64,000 nt of DNA. Source: Hasllibacter sp963833115 (GTDB lineage: Bacteria > Pseudomonadota > Alphaproteobacteria > Rhodobacterales > Rhodobacteraceae). The stretch's first letter is position 1, and every line of letters starts with the position of its first letter. The notes under the pieces were generated by a model. It worked only from the letters and a program-made list of their open reading frames with translations, ran no database searches and was not told the DNA's origin. Where the stretch lies: NCBI GenBank assembly GCA_963833115.1, contig CAWHWS010000002.1, positions 868,001 through 932,000 of the forward strand. Direction: 5' to 3'. Positions 17,254-26,565 of the stretch are shown in pieces. A program made the position numbers and the translations under genes.

Positions 17254-19418
17254 GCGCCCGCCGCCGCGCCGCGCTGGCCGCCGCCCTGACCGTCGCGTCG
17301 GCCTGCCTGACGGCGCCGGCGGGCGCGCAGGCCCCGAGGCCGCCCGTCGGCGGCGCCACCGTCCAGGACGAGGCCGGGCGCCCGGCGATCAACCTCTACG
17401 GCGTGCCCGGCGGGATCGACACGCCCTCGGCCTTCCACCGGCCGGAGGGGGACTTCGCGGTCGCCGCGAGCTCGGTCGGGGGCTTCTTCCGCTCGACGAT
17501 CACCTTCCAGGCCCTGCCCTGGCTCTCCGGCAGCTTCCGTTATGTCGGGATCGACGACCTGAACCTCTTCGGCTTCGACGACTACTACGACCGCAGCTTC
17601 GATCTGCGCTTCCGCCTCCTTGAGGAGGGGCGCTACCTGCCCGCGGTCACGCTGGGGCTCCAGGACTTCGTGGGCACCGGGGTGCTGGCGGGGGAGTACC
17701 TCGTCGCGTCCAAGCGGTTCGGGCCGCGCTTCTCCGTGAGCGCCGGGCTCGGCTGGGGCCGGCTGGGCAGCTTCGGCGGCATCGGCGAGCCCTTCGGGGA
17801 CCGCCCGCCGATCGACGTGGGCGAGGGCGGCGAGCCGAACGTGGACCAGTGGTTCCGCGGGGACGCCGCGCCCTTCGCGTCCATCGACTGGCGCGCGACG
17901 GACCGGCTTCGGGTCAAGCTCGAGTACTCCTCGGACGACTACCGCCTCGAGCGGCGGCAGGGTATCGTCGACCGCGACGGCCCGGTCAACGCCGCCATCG
18001 AGTATCAGCTCACGCCCGAGATCGCGGTCGGCGCCTACGCCCTGCACGGCAGCGAGGTCGGCGCGGGCTTCTCCTTGGTCCTCAACCCCCGGCGCACGAC
18101 CGGCTCGGGGATCGACGAGGGCGCGCCGCCCGTCGTCCTGCCGCGGCCGGACCGGCGGGTGGACCCGGACGCCTATGGCGAGGGCTGGGTCCTCCTGGAC
18201 GCCGCGCTGCCGACGCTCTCGGAGCGGGTGCGCGAGTCCCTGGCGGCGCAGGGCCTGGTGCTGGAGGGCTTCACCCTGCCCTCGGCGCGCGAGGTCGTGG
18301 TGCGGGTGCGCGACCCGGCGATCGGCGTCACGGCCCAGACGGTCGGGCGCACGGCGCGCATCCTGTCGCGCGACCTGCCGGCCTCGGTCGAGGTGCTGCG
18401 CATCGTGCCGGTGGTGGACGGGATCGCGATCAGCCAGGTGGCGATCCGGCGCTCGGACCTGGAGCGCGCCGAGCTCGCCCCCGGAGGGACCGAGGCCCTG
18501 CTGGGCGCGGCGGCGTTCGGCGACGCGGCCGCCCTCGCCCGGCCCGCGCCCGGGGACATCGTCGCGGCGGAGGTCTATCCGCGCTTCGACTGGTCGATCG
18601 GGCCCTATCTGCGCCCGTCCTTCTTCGATCCGAACGAGCCGGTGCGCTACGAGCTCGGCCTCAAGGCGGAGGCCGAATGGCAGCCGGCGCCGGGCGTCGT
18701 CCTGTCCGGGCGGCTCGCGACCGACCTGATCGGCAATATCGAGGACGCGGACGACTCGACCTCCGAGCTCGAGCAGGTGCGCACCAACGCGGCGCGCTAC
18801 GCGGCGGAATCGGACCTCGCGGTCGAGAAGCTGACGGCGGCCTATTTCGCCCGGCCGGGCCGGGACCTCTACGCGCGCGTCACCGCGGGCTATCTCGAGC
18901 GGATGTTCGGCGGCGTCTCCGGCGAGGTCCTCTGGAAGCCCGTCACGAGCCGCTACGCCCTCGGCGTGGAGGTGAACTACGCCCGGCAGCGCGATTTCGA
19001 CCAGCGCTTCGGGTTCCAGGACTACGACGTCGTGACCGGCCACGTCTCGGGCTATGCCGAGCTCGGACGGGGCTTTCACGGGCAGGTCGACCTGGGCCGC
19101 TACCTCGCGGGCGATTCCGGGGCGACGTTCACCCTCGCGCGGGAGTTCGCGAACGGCTGGCGCATCGGGGCGTTCGCGACCCTGACCAGCGCCTCGGCGG
19201 AGGAGTTCGGCGAGGGCAGCTTCGACAAGGGGATCGAGATCTCGATCCCGGTGCGCGCCCTCCTGGGCATGCGCACCGGGCGGGAGTTCGGCCTGACCCT
19301 GCGGCCTGTCCGGCGCGACGGCGGCGCGCGCCTGGAGGTCGACGACCGGCTCTACGGACGGGTGCGCGGCTTCCATTCGGGCGACCTGACGCGAAGCTGG
19401 GGGAGGGTGCTGCGATGA
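17250..19418 (+). CDS. YjbH-domain outer-membrane exopolysaccharide protein
   Basis: 722 residues with signal peptide and the start of the YjbH pattern (INLYGVPGGIDTPSAFHRPEGD). The N- and C-terminal parts are beta-rich with alternating aromatic residues (for example YLERMFGGVSGEVLWKP, GLTLRPVRRDGG), consistent with an outer-membrane barrel, and the middle holds a periplasmic domain. In Escherichia coli YjbH (GfcD family) belongs to the yjbEFGH exopolysaccharide operon. GTG start overlaps the previous stop. Confidence 0.85.
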   Translation: MSARRRAALAAALTVASACLTAPAGAQAPRPPVGGATVQDEAGRPAINLYGVPGGIDTPSAFHRPEGDFAVAASSVGGFFRSTITFQALPWLSGSFRYVGIDDLNLFGFDDYYDRSFDLRFRLLEEGRYLPAVTLGLQDFVGTGVLAGEYLVASKRFGPRFSVSAGLGWGRLGSFGGIGEPFGDRPPIDVGEGGEPNVDQWFRGDAAPFASIDWRATDRLRVKLEYSSDDYRLERRQGIVDRDGPVNAAIEYQLTPEIAVGAYALHGSEVGAGFSLVLNPRRTTGSGIDEGAPPVVLPRPDRRVDPDAYGEGWVLLDAALPTLSERVRESLAAQGLVLEGFTLPSAREVVVRVRDPAIGVTAQTVGRTARILSRDLPASVEVLRIVPVVDGIAISQVAIRRSDLERAELAPGGTEALLGAAAFGDAAALARPAPGDIVAAEVYPRFDWSIGPYLRPSFFDPNEPVRYELGLKAEAEWQPAPGVVLSGRLATDLIGNIEDADDSTSELEQVRTNAARYAAESDLAVEKLTAAYFARPGRDLYARVTAGYLERMFGGVSGEVLWKPVTSRYALGVEVNYARQRDFDQRFGFQDYDVVTGHVSGYAELGRGFHGQVDLGRYLAGDSGATFTLAREFANGWRIGAFATLTSASAEEFGEGSFDKGIEISIPVRALLGMRTGREFGLTLRPVRRDGGARLEVDDRLYGRVRGFHSGDLTRSWGRVLR

Positions 19419-20125
19419 GCCTTCGCCGCGCCGTCCGGGCGCCGATCCTCGCTCTCCTGGGCGCGCTCGCGCTTCCCGCCTGCTCCGGGGGCACCGGCCC
19501 GCCCGGCGGGGACGGCGCGCTGGCGAGCGCGCTCTCGCTGGCACGGGGACTGCGCACGGAGGCCCCGCCGGCCCGGGGGCCCTTCACCCGCGCCGAGCTC
19601 GCGGGCGCAGGGCTCTCGGGGCCCGTGCTGCTCGCGCGCGTGGAGCGGACGGGCGCGCGCGCCGCCCTGGTGCCGGAGGCCGCGAACGGCGGGGCGGTCA
19701 CCTGGCGCGCCGGCGACGCGGTGACCGTGAGCACGCGCGGCGGCCTCCTCGTCGCGACGCGCGGGCTGCGCTTCGACCTCATGTCGGCGGATGACGGGCT
19801 CTTCCGCGAGACGCTGGCGGCGGGCGGCGGGCGCTACGTGCGGGTGATCCGCGACCTCACGGCGGAGGGGGTGCTGCGCCGCATCGACCTGACCTGCACC
19901 CTGATGCGGGGCGGGGCGGGCACGGCGCAGGTGGCCGGACGGGGCTATGCGGTCACGCGCTGGAGCGAGGCGTGCTCCGGGCCGGTCGGTCCGGCCTATC
20001 CGGAGGCGCCGGGCGGGCGGATCGAGAACGTCTACGAGATCGATTCGGCCGGGACGATCCGCAGCAGCCGGCAATGGGCGGCCCCGCATCTGGGCTACCT
20101 CACGCTGGAGATCGGCGAGATTTGA
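19415..20125 (+). CDS. YjbF/GfcB-family lipoprotein
   Basis: 236 residues. A lipobox (LALPAC) at residue 23 predicts a lipid-anchored protein. The mature region matches the YjbF group: LLVATRGLRFDLMSAD, then a central YVRVIRDLTAEG and a C-terminal ENVYEIDSAGTIRSSRQW. It is translationally coupled to the YjbH gene (ATGA), as in yjb/gfc operons, where this lipoprotein assists exopolysaccharide secretion. The exact activity is unknown. Confidence 0.82.
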   Translation: MSLRRAVRAPILALLGALALPACSGGTGPPGGDGALASALSLARGLRTEAPPARGPFTRAELAGAGLSGPVLLARVERTGARAALVPEAANGGAVTWRAGDAVTVSTRGGLLVATRGLRFDLMSADDGLFRETLAAGGGRYVRVIRDLTAEGVLRRIDLTCTLMRGGAGTAQVAGRGYAVTRWSEACSGPVGPAYPEAPGGRIENVYEIDSAGTIRSSRQWAAPHLGYLTLEIGEI

Positions 20126-20298
20126 CGCCGGCGCGCCCAGGACCGATGCAGTGCTGCAACATATCGGGCGAGCGATGGCCCGTCAGGGCGCATCGGCGCC
20201 GCGACGGACCCGATCGGCGCGAATTGCGTTTGTCCGGGCAGGAGGCCCATGCTAGCGAGGGCACCAGTGCTTCATCCAACTCAACTGAGGGTACGTCC

Positions 20299-20535
20299 AT
20301 GACCGCCACAAAGACCATCGCCGCGGCCGCCGCGCTGCTCGTCGCCACCGCCTCCGCCGGCCTGGCGCAGTCCGCCTCGGACGCCGCCCTCCTGGAGTCG
20401 CGCGTCTCCACGCAGGTCCCCGGCCTGGGCGATCTGGGCACCGGCGCCGCCGTCGCCGCCGCCGTCGTGGGCGTGACGCTCATCGCGATCGTGGTCGACG
20501 ACGACGATTCCGAGGAGTCCACCCCCGACACCTGA
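20299..20535 (+). CDS. Small exported YjbE-like protein
   Basis: 78 residues. A signal peptide (AAAAALLVATASAGLAQ) is followed by a short segment, a glycine/alanine-rich hydrophobic helix (GTGAAVAAAVVGVTLIAIVV) and an acidic tail (DDDDSEESTPDT). The size, composition and place in the cluster resemble YjbE/GfcA, the small first protein of yjb/gfc operons, although here it follows YjbF. It is followed by a strong terminator, so it ends or forms its own transcript. Confidence 0.65.
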   Translation: MTATKTIAAAAALLVATASAGLAQSASDAALLESRVSTQVPGLGDLGTGAAVAAAVVGVTLIAIVVDDDDSEESTPDT

Positions 20536-20570
20536 TCGGCGGGCCTTCGGGCTGTATGAGACATCGCGGA

Positions 20571-20596
20571 GGGCCGTCCGATCGGGCGGCCCTTTT
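20571..20596 (+). terminator. Rho-independent terminator after the YjbE-like gene
   Basis: Stem GGGCCG and CGGCCC with further pairing of the inner CCGATCGG, followed directly by TTTT. Separates the YjbHFE-like block from the export lipoprotein gene. Confidence 0.85.
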
Positions 20597-20756
20597 GCGT
20601 CGCATGCGGGTCCGCCGGGACGGGGCGCGGCACCCGCGACGATTCAGGGTGCGCTCCGCCGAACGCCTGCTAGAGTGCAGCGCACTTGCACTCGGTGGGC
20701 CCGACCGGTCCCGCCGCTCCGCGGCCGCGCGGAGGACTCGGGGAGCCCAGTTCGAC

Positions 20757-21908
20757 ATGACGACCGCCCGGGCGCGCGCCGCGACACGACCCATCCTCCT
20801 CATGGCCTCGCTCTGCGCGATCCTGGCGGCCTGCACCGACCTGCCGCGCGGCGCGCCGCTCCAGCGCGAGTTGATCGGCTCGGCGAACGACGAGGCCCGC
20901 GACTTCGCCGTCTATCCGGTGACGGATCGCTTCCTGCACTATCTCGCAGCCTGGCCCGCGCCCGAGGCCGACCGGCGCGACCGTGACGGCCACGGCTGGA
21001 TCGCGCGCGCGGACGGCACGCAGTCGAGCATGATCGCCGCCGGCGACGCGGTGAGCCTCACCGTCTGGACCTCCGACGAGAACGCCCTCCTGACCGCGCC
21101 GGGGCAGCGGGCGGTCGACATCGACGGCGCGACCGTCTCGCCGGCGGGGACGATCTTCGTGCCCTATATCGGCCTGGTCTCGGTCGGGGGGCGGAGCGTC
21201 GAGGCGGCCCGCTCGAGCATCCAGACCCAGTTCGAGGAGATCCTCCCGTCGGCGCAGGTGCAGCTCCTGCGCGAGGCCGGGCGCATGTCCTCGGTCGACG
21301 TGGTGGACGGCGCGACGCGCCCCGGCCGCTACGCCCTCCAGGACGGGACGACGACCGCGCTCGCGGTCCTGTCGGAGGCGGGCGGCGCCGAGCGGACCAT
21401 CGACAACCCGCGCCTGCGGCTGCTGCGCGGCTCGCGGACCTATACGATCCCCCTGGCGCGGCTCTACGCCAGCCCGGCGCTCGACACGGTGCTGCGCGGC
21501 GGCGACAAGCTCGTGGTCGAGGACGATCCGCGGACCTTCGTGGCCATCGGGGCCACCGGCTCGGAGCGGATCATCCGCTTCCCCGAGGAGGAGGTCACCG
21601 CGCTCGAGGCGATCGCCCTGGCCGGCGGGGTGAACGACGACCGCGCGGACCTCAACGGAATCCTCGTGCTGCGGGACTATCCGGCGGGCGCGGTGACGCC
21701 GGAGCCGACGCGCGGGCCGGACCGCCGACGCGTCGTCTTCGCGATCGACCTCACGTCGGCCGACGGGACGTTCAGCGCGAACCGCTTCCTGATCCAGTCC
21801 GGCGACGTGGTGCTGGCCACCGAGAGCCAGGTGACCGAGATCCGCACGATCACGTCGATCATCGGCAACACGCTGGGCCTCGCCACGCGGGTGCGCGCCT
21901 TCCGCTAG
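20757..21908 (+). CDS. Wza/KpsD-like polysaccharide export lipoprotein
   Basis: 383 residues. The signal sequence has a lipobox (LAAC at about residue 22). The poly-export domain starts at AAGDAVSLTVW and continues through SPAGTIFVPYIGLVSVGGRSVEAARSSI, followed by two SLBB-like segments (RPGRYALQDGTT and the region around VAIGATGSERIIRFPEEE). Such proteins form the outer-membrane channel for capsule or exopolysaccharide in the Wzx/Wzy or ABC pathways. ATG at 20757. Confidence 0.88.
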   Translation: MTTARARAATRPILLMASLCAILAACTDLPRGAPLQRELIGSANDEARDFAVYPVTDRFLHYLAAWPAPEADRRDRDGHGWIARADGTQSSMIAAGDAVSLTVWTSDENALLTAPGQRAVDIDGATVSPAGTIFVPYIGLVSVGGRSVEAARSSIQTQFEEILPSAQVQLLREAGRMSSVDVVDGATRPGRYALQDGTTTALAVLSEAGGAERTIDNPRLRLLRGSRTYTIPLARLYASPALDTVLRGGDKLVVEDDPRTFVAIGATGSERIIRFPEEEVTALEAIALAGGVNDDRADLNGILVLRDYPAGAVTPEPTRGPDRRRVVFAIDLTSADGTFSANRFLIQSGDVVLATESQVTEIRTITSIIGNTLGLATRVRAFR

Positions 21909-21931
21909 GCGCGCCGCCCGTCCAGCCCCCC

Positions 21932-22016
21932 GGGCGCGGCGCCGACCCTTCCGCTGGGCGCGGCGCCGACCTGTCCGCTGGGCGCGGCGCCGACCTGTCC
22001 GCTGGGCGCGGCGCCG
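21932..22016. repeat. 24-bp tandem repeat, 3.5 copies
   Basis: Unit gggcgcggcgccgacctgtc plus cgct. Copies at 21932, 21956, 21980 and a partial one at 22004. Copies two and three are identical and the first differs at two bases. The period equals eight codons, but no gene is supported here on either strand. It lies between the export lipoprotein and glf. Confidence 0.9.
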
Positions 22017-22075
22017 TTGGATCCCGCCGGCGAAGCCGCTATGCGCGCCCGCGGGCGGACGCGGGGGAGCGGAAC

Positions 22076-23226
22076 ATGGCCGAAGTGATGATCGTCGGCG
22101 CCGGCCTGTCGGGCGCCGTGATCGCCCGGGCGCTGGCCGAGGCGGGGCACGCCGTCACCATCCGCGAGGCGCGCGCCCATGTCGCCGGCAACTGCCATAC
22201 CGAGCGGGACGCCGCGACCGGCGTGCTGGTCCACGTGTTCGGCCCGCACATCTTCCACACCGACGACGACGAGGTCTGGGACTACGTGAACGCCCACGCC
22301 CGGTTCCGGCCCTACAAGAACCGGGTCAAGACGACGTCGAAGGGCGCCGTCTACACGCTGCCGATCAACCTGCACACGATCAACCAGTTCTTCGGGGCCT
22401 CGATGAGGCCGGCGGAGGCTCGCGCGTTCGTCGAGGGGCTCGCGGACACCTCCATCGAGGAGCCGCGGACCTTCGAGGAGCAGGGCCTCCGCTTCGTCGG
22501 GCGCGAGCTCTACGAGACGTTCCTGGCCGGCTACACGCGCAAGCAATGGGGCACGGAGCCCGCCAACCTGCCGGCGAGCATCCTCAAGCGCCTGCCGCTG
22601 CGCTTCAACTACGACGACAACTACTTCGCCCACCGCCATCAGGGCATGCCCGAGGACGGCTACACCCCGATGGTGGAGAGCATCCTGGACCACCCCGGCA
22701 TCACGGTGGAGCTGGAGACGCGGTTCGACCCGGGCGAGGCCGGCGACTGGGACCACGTGTTCTGGTCCGGCCCGCTGGACGCCTGGTTCGGGCACGATGC
22801 CGGGCGGCTGGGCTACCGCACGCTCGACTTCGAGCGCTTCGAGGCGGAGGGGGACTGGCAGGGCTGCGCGGTGATGAACCACCCCGACGCGGACGTGCCC
22901 TTCACCCGCATCACCGAGCACAAGCACTTCGCCCCGTGGGAGAGACCACGAGCGCAGCGTCCTCTACCGCGAGTTCAGCCGCGAATGCGGGCCGGAGGAC
23001 ACGCCCTACTACCCGATCCGCCTGGTGGAGGAGAAGGCGCTGCTGGCCGACTACGCCGCGCGGGCGCAGGCGATGGAGGGCGTGACCTTCGTGGGGCGGC
23101 TCGGGACCTACCGCTACCTCGACATGGACGTGACCATCCGGCAGGCGATGGACACGGCGGCCGCCTATCCTGGGCCGGGCCGCGGGCGCGCCGATGCCGG
23201 CCTTCGTCTTCCCGCCGCTGCCGTGA
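22076..23226 (+). pseudogene. glf: UDP-galactopyranose mutase, two apparent frameshifts
   Basis: Flavoenzyme that interconverts UDP-galactopyranose and UDP-galactofuranose. The N-terminal FAD site is VGAGLSGAVIARALAEAG, followed by the family blocks VFGPHIFHTDDDEVWDYV, YKNRVKTTSKG and GYTRKQWGTEP. The frame breaks near 22943 after HKHFAPWE and resumes one base later (HERSVLYREFSRECG to TYRYLDMDVTIRQAM). It breaks again at 23169, where one extra C lies in CCTGGG, before LGRAAGAPMPAFVFPPLP and a TGA at 23224. Sequence on both sides of each break is well conserved, so inactivation is recent or the breaks are assembly errors. Confidence 0.88.
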
Positions 23227-24184
23227 CGGGCGAGCCGCCGCGCCCGGGCACCTCGCCGCGCTCGTCGTGACGCAGGACCGGCTGCCGAAGCTGCGCCGTG
23301 CGGTCGAGCGGCTGCGCGCGGCGCGGCCGGACTGGATCCTGGTGGTCGCCAACGCCTCGCCGCGCGGATACGCTGGACTGGCTCGCCGCGCAGGCGGACG
23401 TGGAGGTGCTGGCCCTGCCGCGCAACACCGGCGGCGCAGGCGGGTTCGAGGCCGGGATGCGCCATCTGTTCGAGGCCGGGGCCGCCGACTGGATCGTGGT
23501 GATGGACGACGACGCAGGGCCGGAGGCGGACGCGTTCGACCGGTTCCGCGCCGCCGACCTCTCCGGCGTGGACGCGGTGGCGGGGGCGGTGATGCTGCCC
23601 ACCGGCGCGGTGTGCGACATGAACCGCCCCGCCTGGGACCCGTTCCGCCATCGCGGGGATGCTGCGCGACACGTTCCGCCGCGGGCGCGAGGCGTTCCAC
23701 ATGGGCGGCGCGGAGCTGGCCCCGGACGCGCCGCCGCGGCCGGTGGACGTGGCCTCCTTCGTCGGGCTGTTCCTGTCGCGCGGGGCGCTGGCGCGGCACG
23801 GCTACCCCGATCCGCGCATGTTCCTCTACGGGGACGACACGCTCTACACCCTGCGGGCGACCGCGGCGGGGATGCGCCTCATGGCGATGCCGAGCCTGCG
23901 CTTCGAGCACGATTGCGAGGCGATCGCCGCGGGCGACGGGCGGCTGCGCCCGATCTGGAAGGTGTACTACAATCACCGCAACCTCCTCGAGGTCTACGCC
24001 GAGACGTCCGGGCGGTGGCGGGCGGCGTTCGTGCCGGCGGCGATGGTCAAGTGGGCTGATGAAGGCGCGGCGGTACCGCGGCGAGCGGGGCGCCTATCTC
24101 GGCGCTGACCTGGCGGGCGATCCGGGACTACATCGCGGGCGGCTACGACCGCGCGCCCCATGCCGGGGGCGACGGCCCGATTGA
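23223..24184 (+). pseudogene. GT2-family galactofuranosyltransferase-like protein, about five frameshifts
   Basis: Reading across frames gives a GlfT2-like glycosyltransferase: HLAALVVTQDRLPKLRRAVE, then NTGGAGGFEAGMRHLFEAG, WIVVMDDDAGPEADAF (the DxD metal site), DVASFVGLFLSR, FLYGDDTLYTLRA and IWKVYYNHRNLLE. Breaks are needed near 23245, 23368, 23655, 24055 and 24104; most are one extra base. The GTG at 23223 overlaps the glf stop (GTGA), and the pairing with glf supports transfer of galactofuranose. The 3' end is uncertain because no frame gives a clear terminus; a TGA at 24182 is the likeliest. Confidence 0.75.
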
Positions 24185-24254
24185 CGCAGCCGGGCGGCGC
24201 GGGCAGCCTGACCCGGCGGGCGGCGCCAGACCGCCCCGACGGGAGGGCATCGCC

Positions 24255-25308
24255 ATGAAGACCATCAAGGGCCCCGCGCTCTTCCTCGCCCAGTTCGCCG
24301 GGGACGCCGCGCCGTTCGACACCTGGGACGGCGATCACGCGCTGGGCGGCCGAGTGCGGCTACGCGGGCGTGCAGGTGCCGTCCTGGGACGCGCGGATGA
24401 TCGACCTCGCCCGGGCCGCGGAGTCCAAGGACTATTGCGACGAGTGGGCCGGGACCGCGCGCGCGAACGGGGTCGAGGTGACCGAGCTCTCGACCCATCT
24501 GCAGGGGCAGCTCGTCGCCGTGCACCCCGCCTACGACCACGCCTTCGACGGGTTCGCCGACCCGTCGGTGCGGGGGAACCCGAAGGCACGGCAGGAATGG
24601 GCGGTGGAGCAGGTGCGCCTGGCGCTCACGGCGAGCCGGAACCTCGGGATCGGGGCGCACGCGACCTTCTCCGGCGCGCTGGCCTGGCCCTATGTCTACC
24701 CCTGGCCGCAGCGGCCCGCGGGGCTGGTGGAGGCGGCGTTCGACGAGCTGGCCGCGCGCTGGCGCCCGATCCTGGACCATGCCGAGGCCTGCGGCGTCGA
24801 CGTCTGCTACGAGATCCACCCCGGCGAGGACCTGCACGACGGCGTCACCTACGAGATGTTCCTGGAGCGGACGGGGAACCACCCGCGGGCCTGCATGCTC
24901 TACGACCCCTCGCATTACGTCCTGCAATGCCTGGACTACCTCGACAACATCGACATCTACCGCGACCGCATCCGGATGTTCCACGTCAAGGACGCCGAGT
25001 TCCGCCCCACCGGCCGGCAGGGGGTCTACGGCGGCTATCAGCCCTGGGTCGACCGGGCGGGACGGTTCCGCTCGCTGGGCGACGGGCAGGTCGATTTCGG
25101 GGCGGTGTTCTCGAAGATGGCGACGAACGGCTTCGACGGCTGGGCCGTGGTCGAGTGGGAATGCGCGCTCAAGCACCCCGAGGACGGGGCGCGCGAGGGG
25201 GCGGCGTTCGTCCGCGATCACATCATCCGCGTGACCGAGACCGCGTTCGACGACTTCGCCGGCGGGGGCGCGGACGAGGCGGCCAACCGCGCCATGCTGG
25301 GGCTCTGA
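24255..25308 (+). pseudogene. Sugar phosphate isomerase/epimerase (IolE-like TIM barrel), one frameshift
   Basis: Xylose-isomerase-like TIM barrel of about 350 residues. The start MKTIKGPALFLAQFAGD is in one frame to FDTWDG; one extra G at about 24333 shifts the rest (ITRWAAECGYAGVQVPSWD to the C-terminus). Metal-ligand segments are VCYEIHPGEDLHDG, MLYDPSHYVLQ, MFHVKDAEF and VVEWECAL. It precedes a Gfo/Idh/MocA dehydrogenase and a sugar ABC transporter, so it probably isomerises or epimerises the imported sugar or its oxidised form. The exact substrate cannot be told. Confidence 0.82.
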
Positions 25309-25310
25309 AG

Positions 25311-26464
25311 GTGGAGCGCTCGGGCACGGACCGCATCCGCCTCGGCATGGTCGGCGGGGGGCAGGGGGCGTTCATCGGGGGGGTGCACCGCATCGCGTCC
25401 CGGATCGACGACCGGTTCGAGCTGGTCGCGGGCGCCCTCTCCTCGGACGCGGGCCGCGCCGCGGCCTCGGCCGAGGCGCTGGGGCTGGCGCGCAGCTATG
25501 ACGGGTTCGAGGAGATGGCGACGGCCGAGGCCGCGCGCGCGGACGGGATCGAGGCGGTGAGCATCGTCGCGCCCAACGCCGTGCACGCCCCGGCGGCGAT
25601 GGCGTTCCTGAAGGCCGGCATCCACGTCATCTGCGACAAGCCGCTGACCTCGACGCTGGCGGACGCGAAGGCGCTCGCGGCGATGGAGACCGCGGACGGG
25701 CCGCTCTTCGTGCTGACGCACAACTACACGGGCTACCCGATGGTCCGGCAGGCGCGCGAGATGGTGGCCGCCGGCGAGATCGGCGAGGTCCGCGTGGTGC
25801 AGGTCGAGTATCCGCAGGACTGGCTGTCGGACGCGCTCGAGGAGACGGGGCAGAAGCAGGCCGGCTGGCGCACCGATCCGGCCGTGGCGGGCGCCGGGGG
25901 CTCCACGGGCGACATCGGCACGCACGCCTACAACCTCGCGCGCTTCGTCACCGGGCTGGAGCTGGAGGCGCTGGCGGCGGAGCTGAGCACCTTCGTGGGC
26001 GGCCGGCGGCTGGACGACAACGCCCACGTCATGCTGCGCTTCCGCGGCGGGGCGCGCGGCGCCCTCTGGTGCAGCCAGGTCGCGCCGGGATGCGAGAACG
26101 CGCTGCGCCTGCGGGTGTTCGGCACGAGGGCGCGCTCGACTGGGAGCAGGAGGTGCCGACCGTCCTGCGCCATGCGCCGCTGGGCGAGCCGGTGCGGCGG
26201 ATCACGCGCGGAGGGCCGGGCGCTGGCGCGGCGGCGGCGCGCCTCACGCGCATCCCGGCGGGGCACCCCGAGGGCTACCTGGAGGGGTTCGCCAACATTT
26301 ATTCCGAGGCGGCCGAGGCGATCCTGGCGCGGCGCGAGGGGCGCGCCATCCCCGAGGGCGTGATCTACCCGACCCTGCGCGACGGGCTCGAGGGGGTCGC
26401 CTTCGTTGACGCCTGCGTCCGGTCGTCCCGGGCGGACGCGGCGTGGACGTCCCTCGACGTTTAG
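25311..26464 (+). pseudogene. Gfo/Idh/MocA-family dehydrogenase, one frameshift
   Basis: NAD(P)-dependent sugar or polyol oxidoreductase. The N-terminal Rossmann segment is LGMVGGGQGAFIGGVHR, with CDKPLTSTLADAKAL as the EKP-type motif and GSTGDIGTHAYNLARF containing the catalytic His. One base is missing near 26125, after LRLRVFGT; the alternative frame restores EGALDWEQEVPTVLRH to the end. GTG start at 25311, three bases after the isomerase stop. It is coupled in order to the isomerase and the ABC transporter, so it likely acts in the same pathway. Confidence 0.85.
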
Positions 26465-26565
26465 CGAACCCCTTTACCGAGTTCCCCCGCGGCCGTAGCG
26501 TCCTTCCAGGGGCGCGGCGGCCGCCAAGAGCCGAGCGATATCCGCGCGACATGGGAGGACACGAC

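Noticed and set aside
21905..22075. Antisense frame encoding GAAPSGQV repeats
   Set aside because: The peptide repeat is a by-product of the 24-bp DNA repeat, and the rest of the frame is antisense to glf.
23223..24184. Programmed frameshifting in the glycosyltransferase
   Set aside because: Several different sites, no slippery heptamer or downstream structure in common; indels explain the pattern better.
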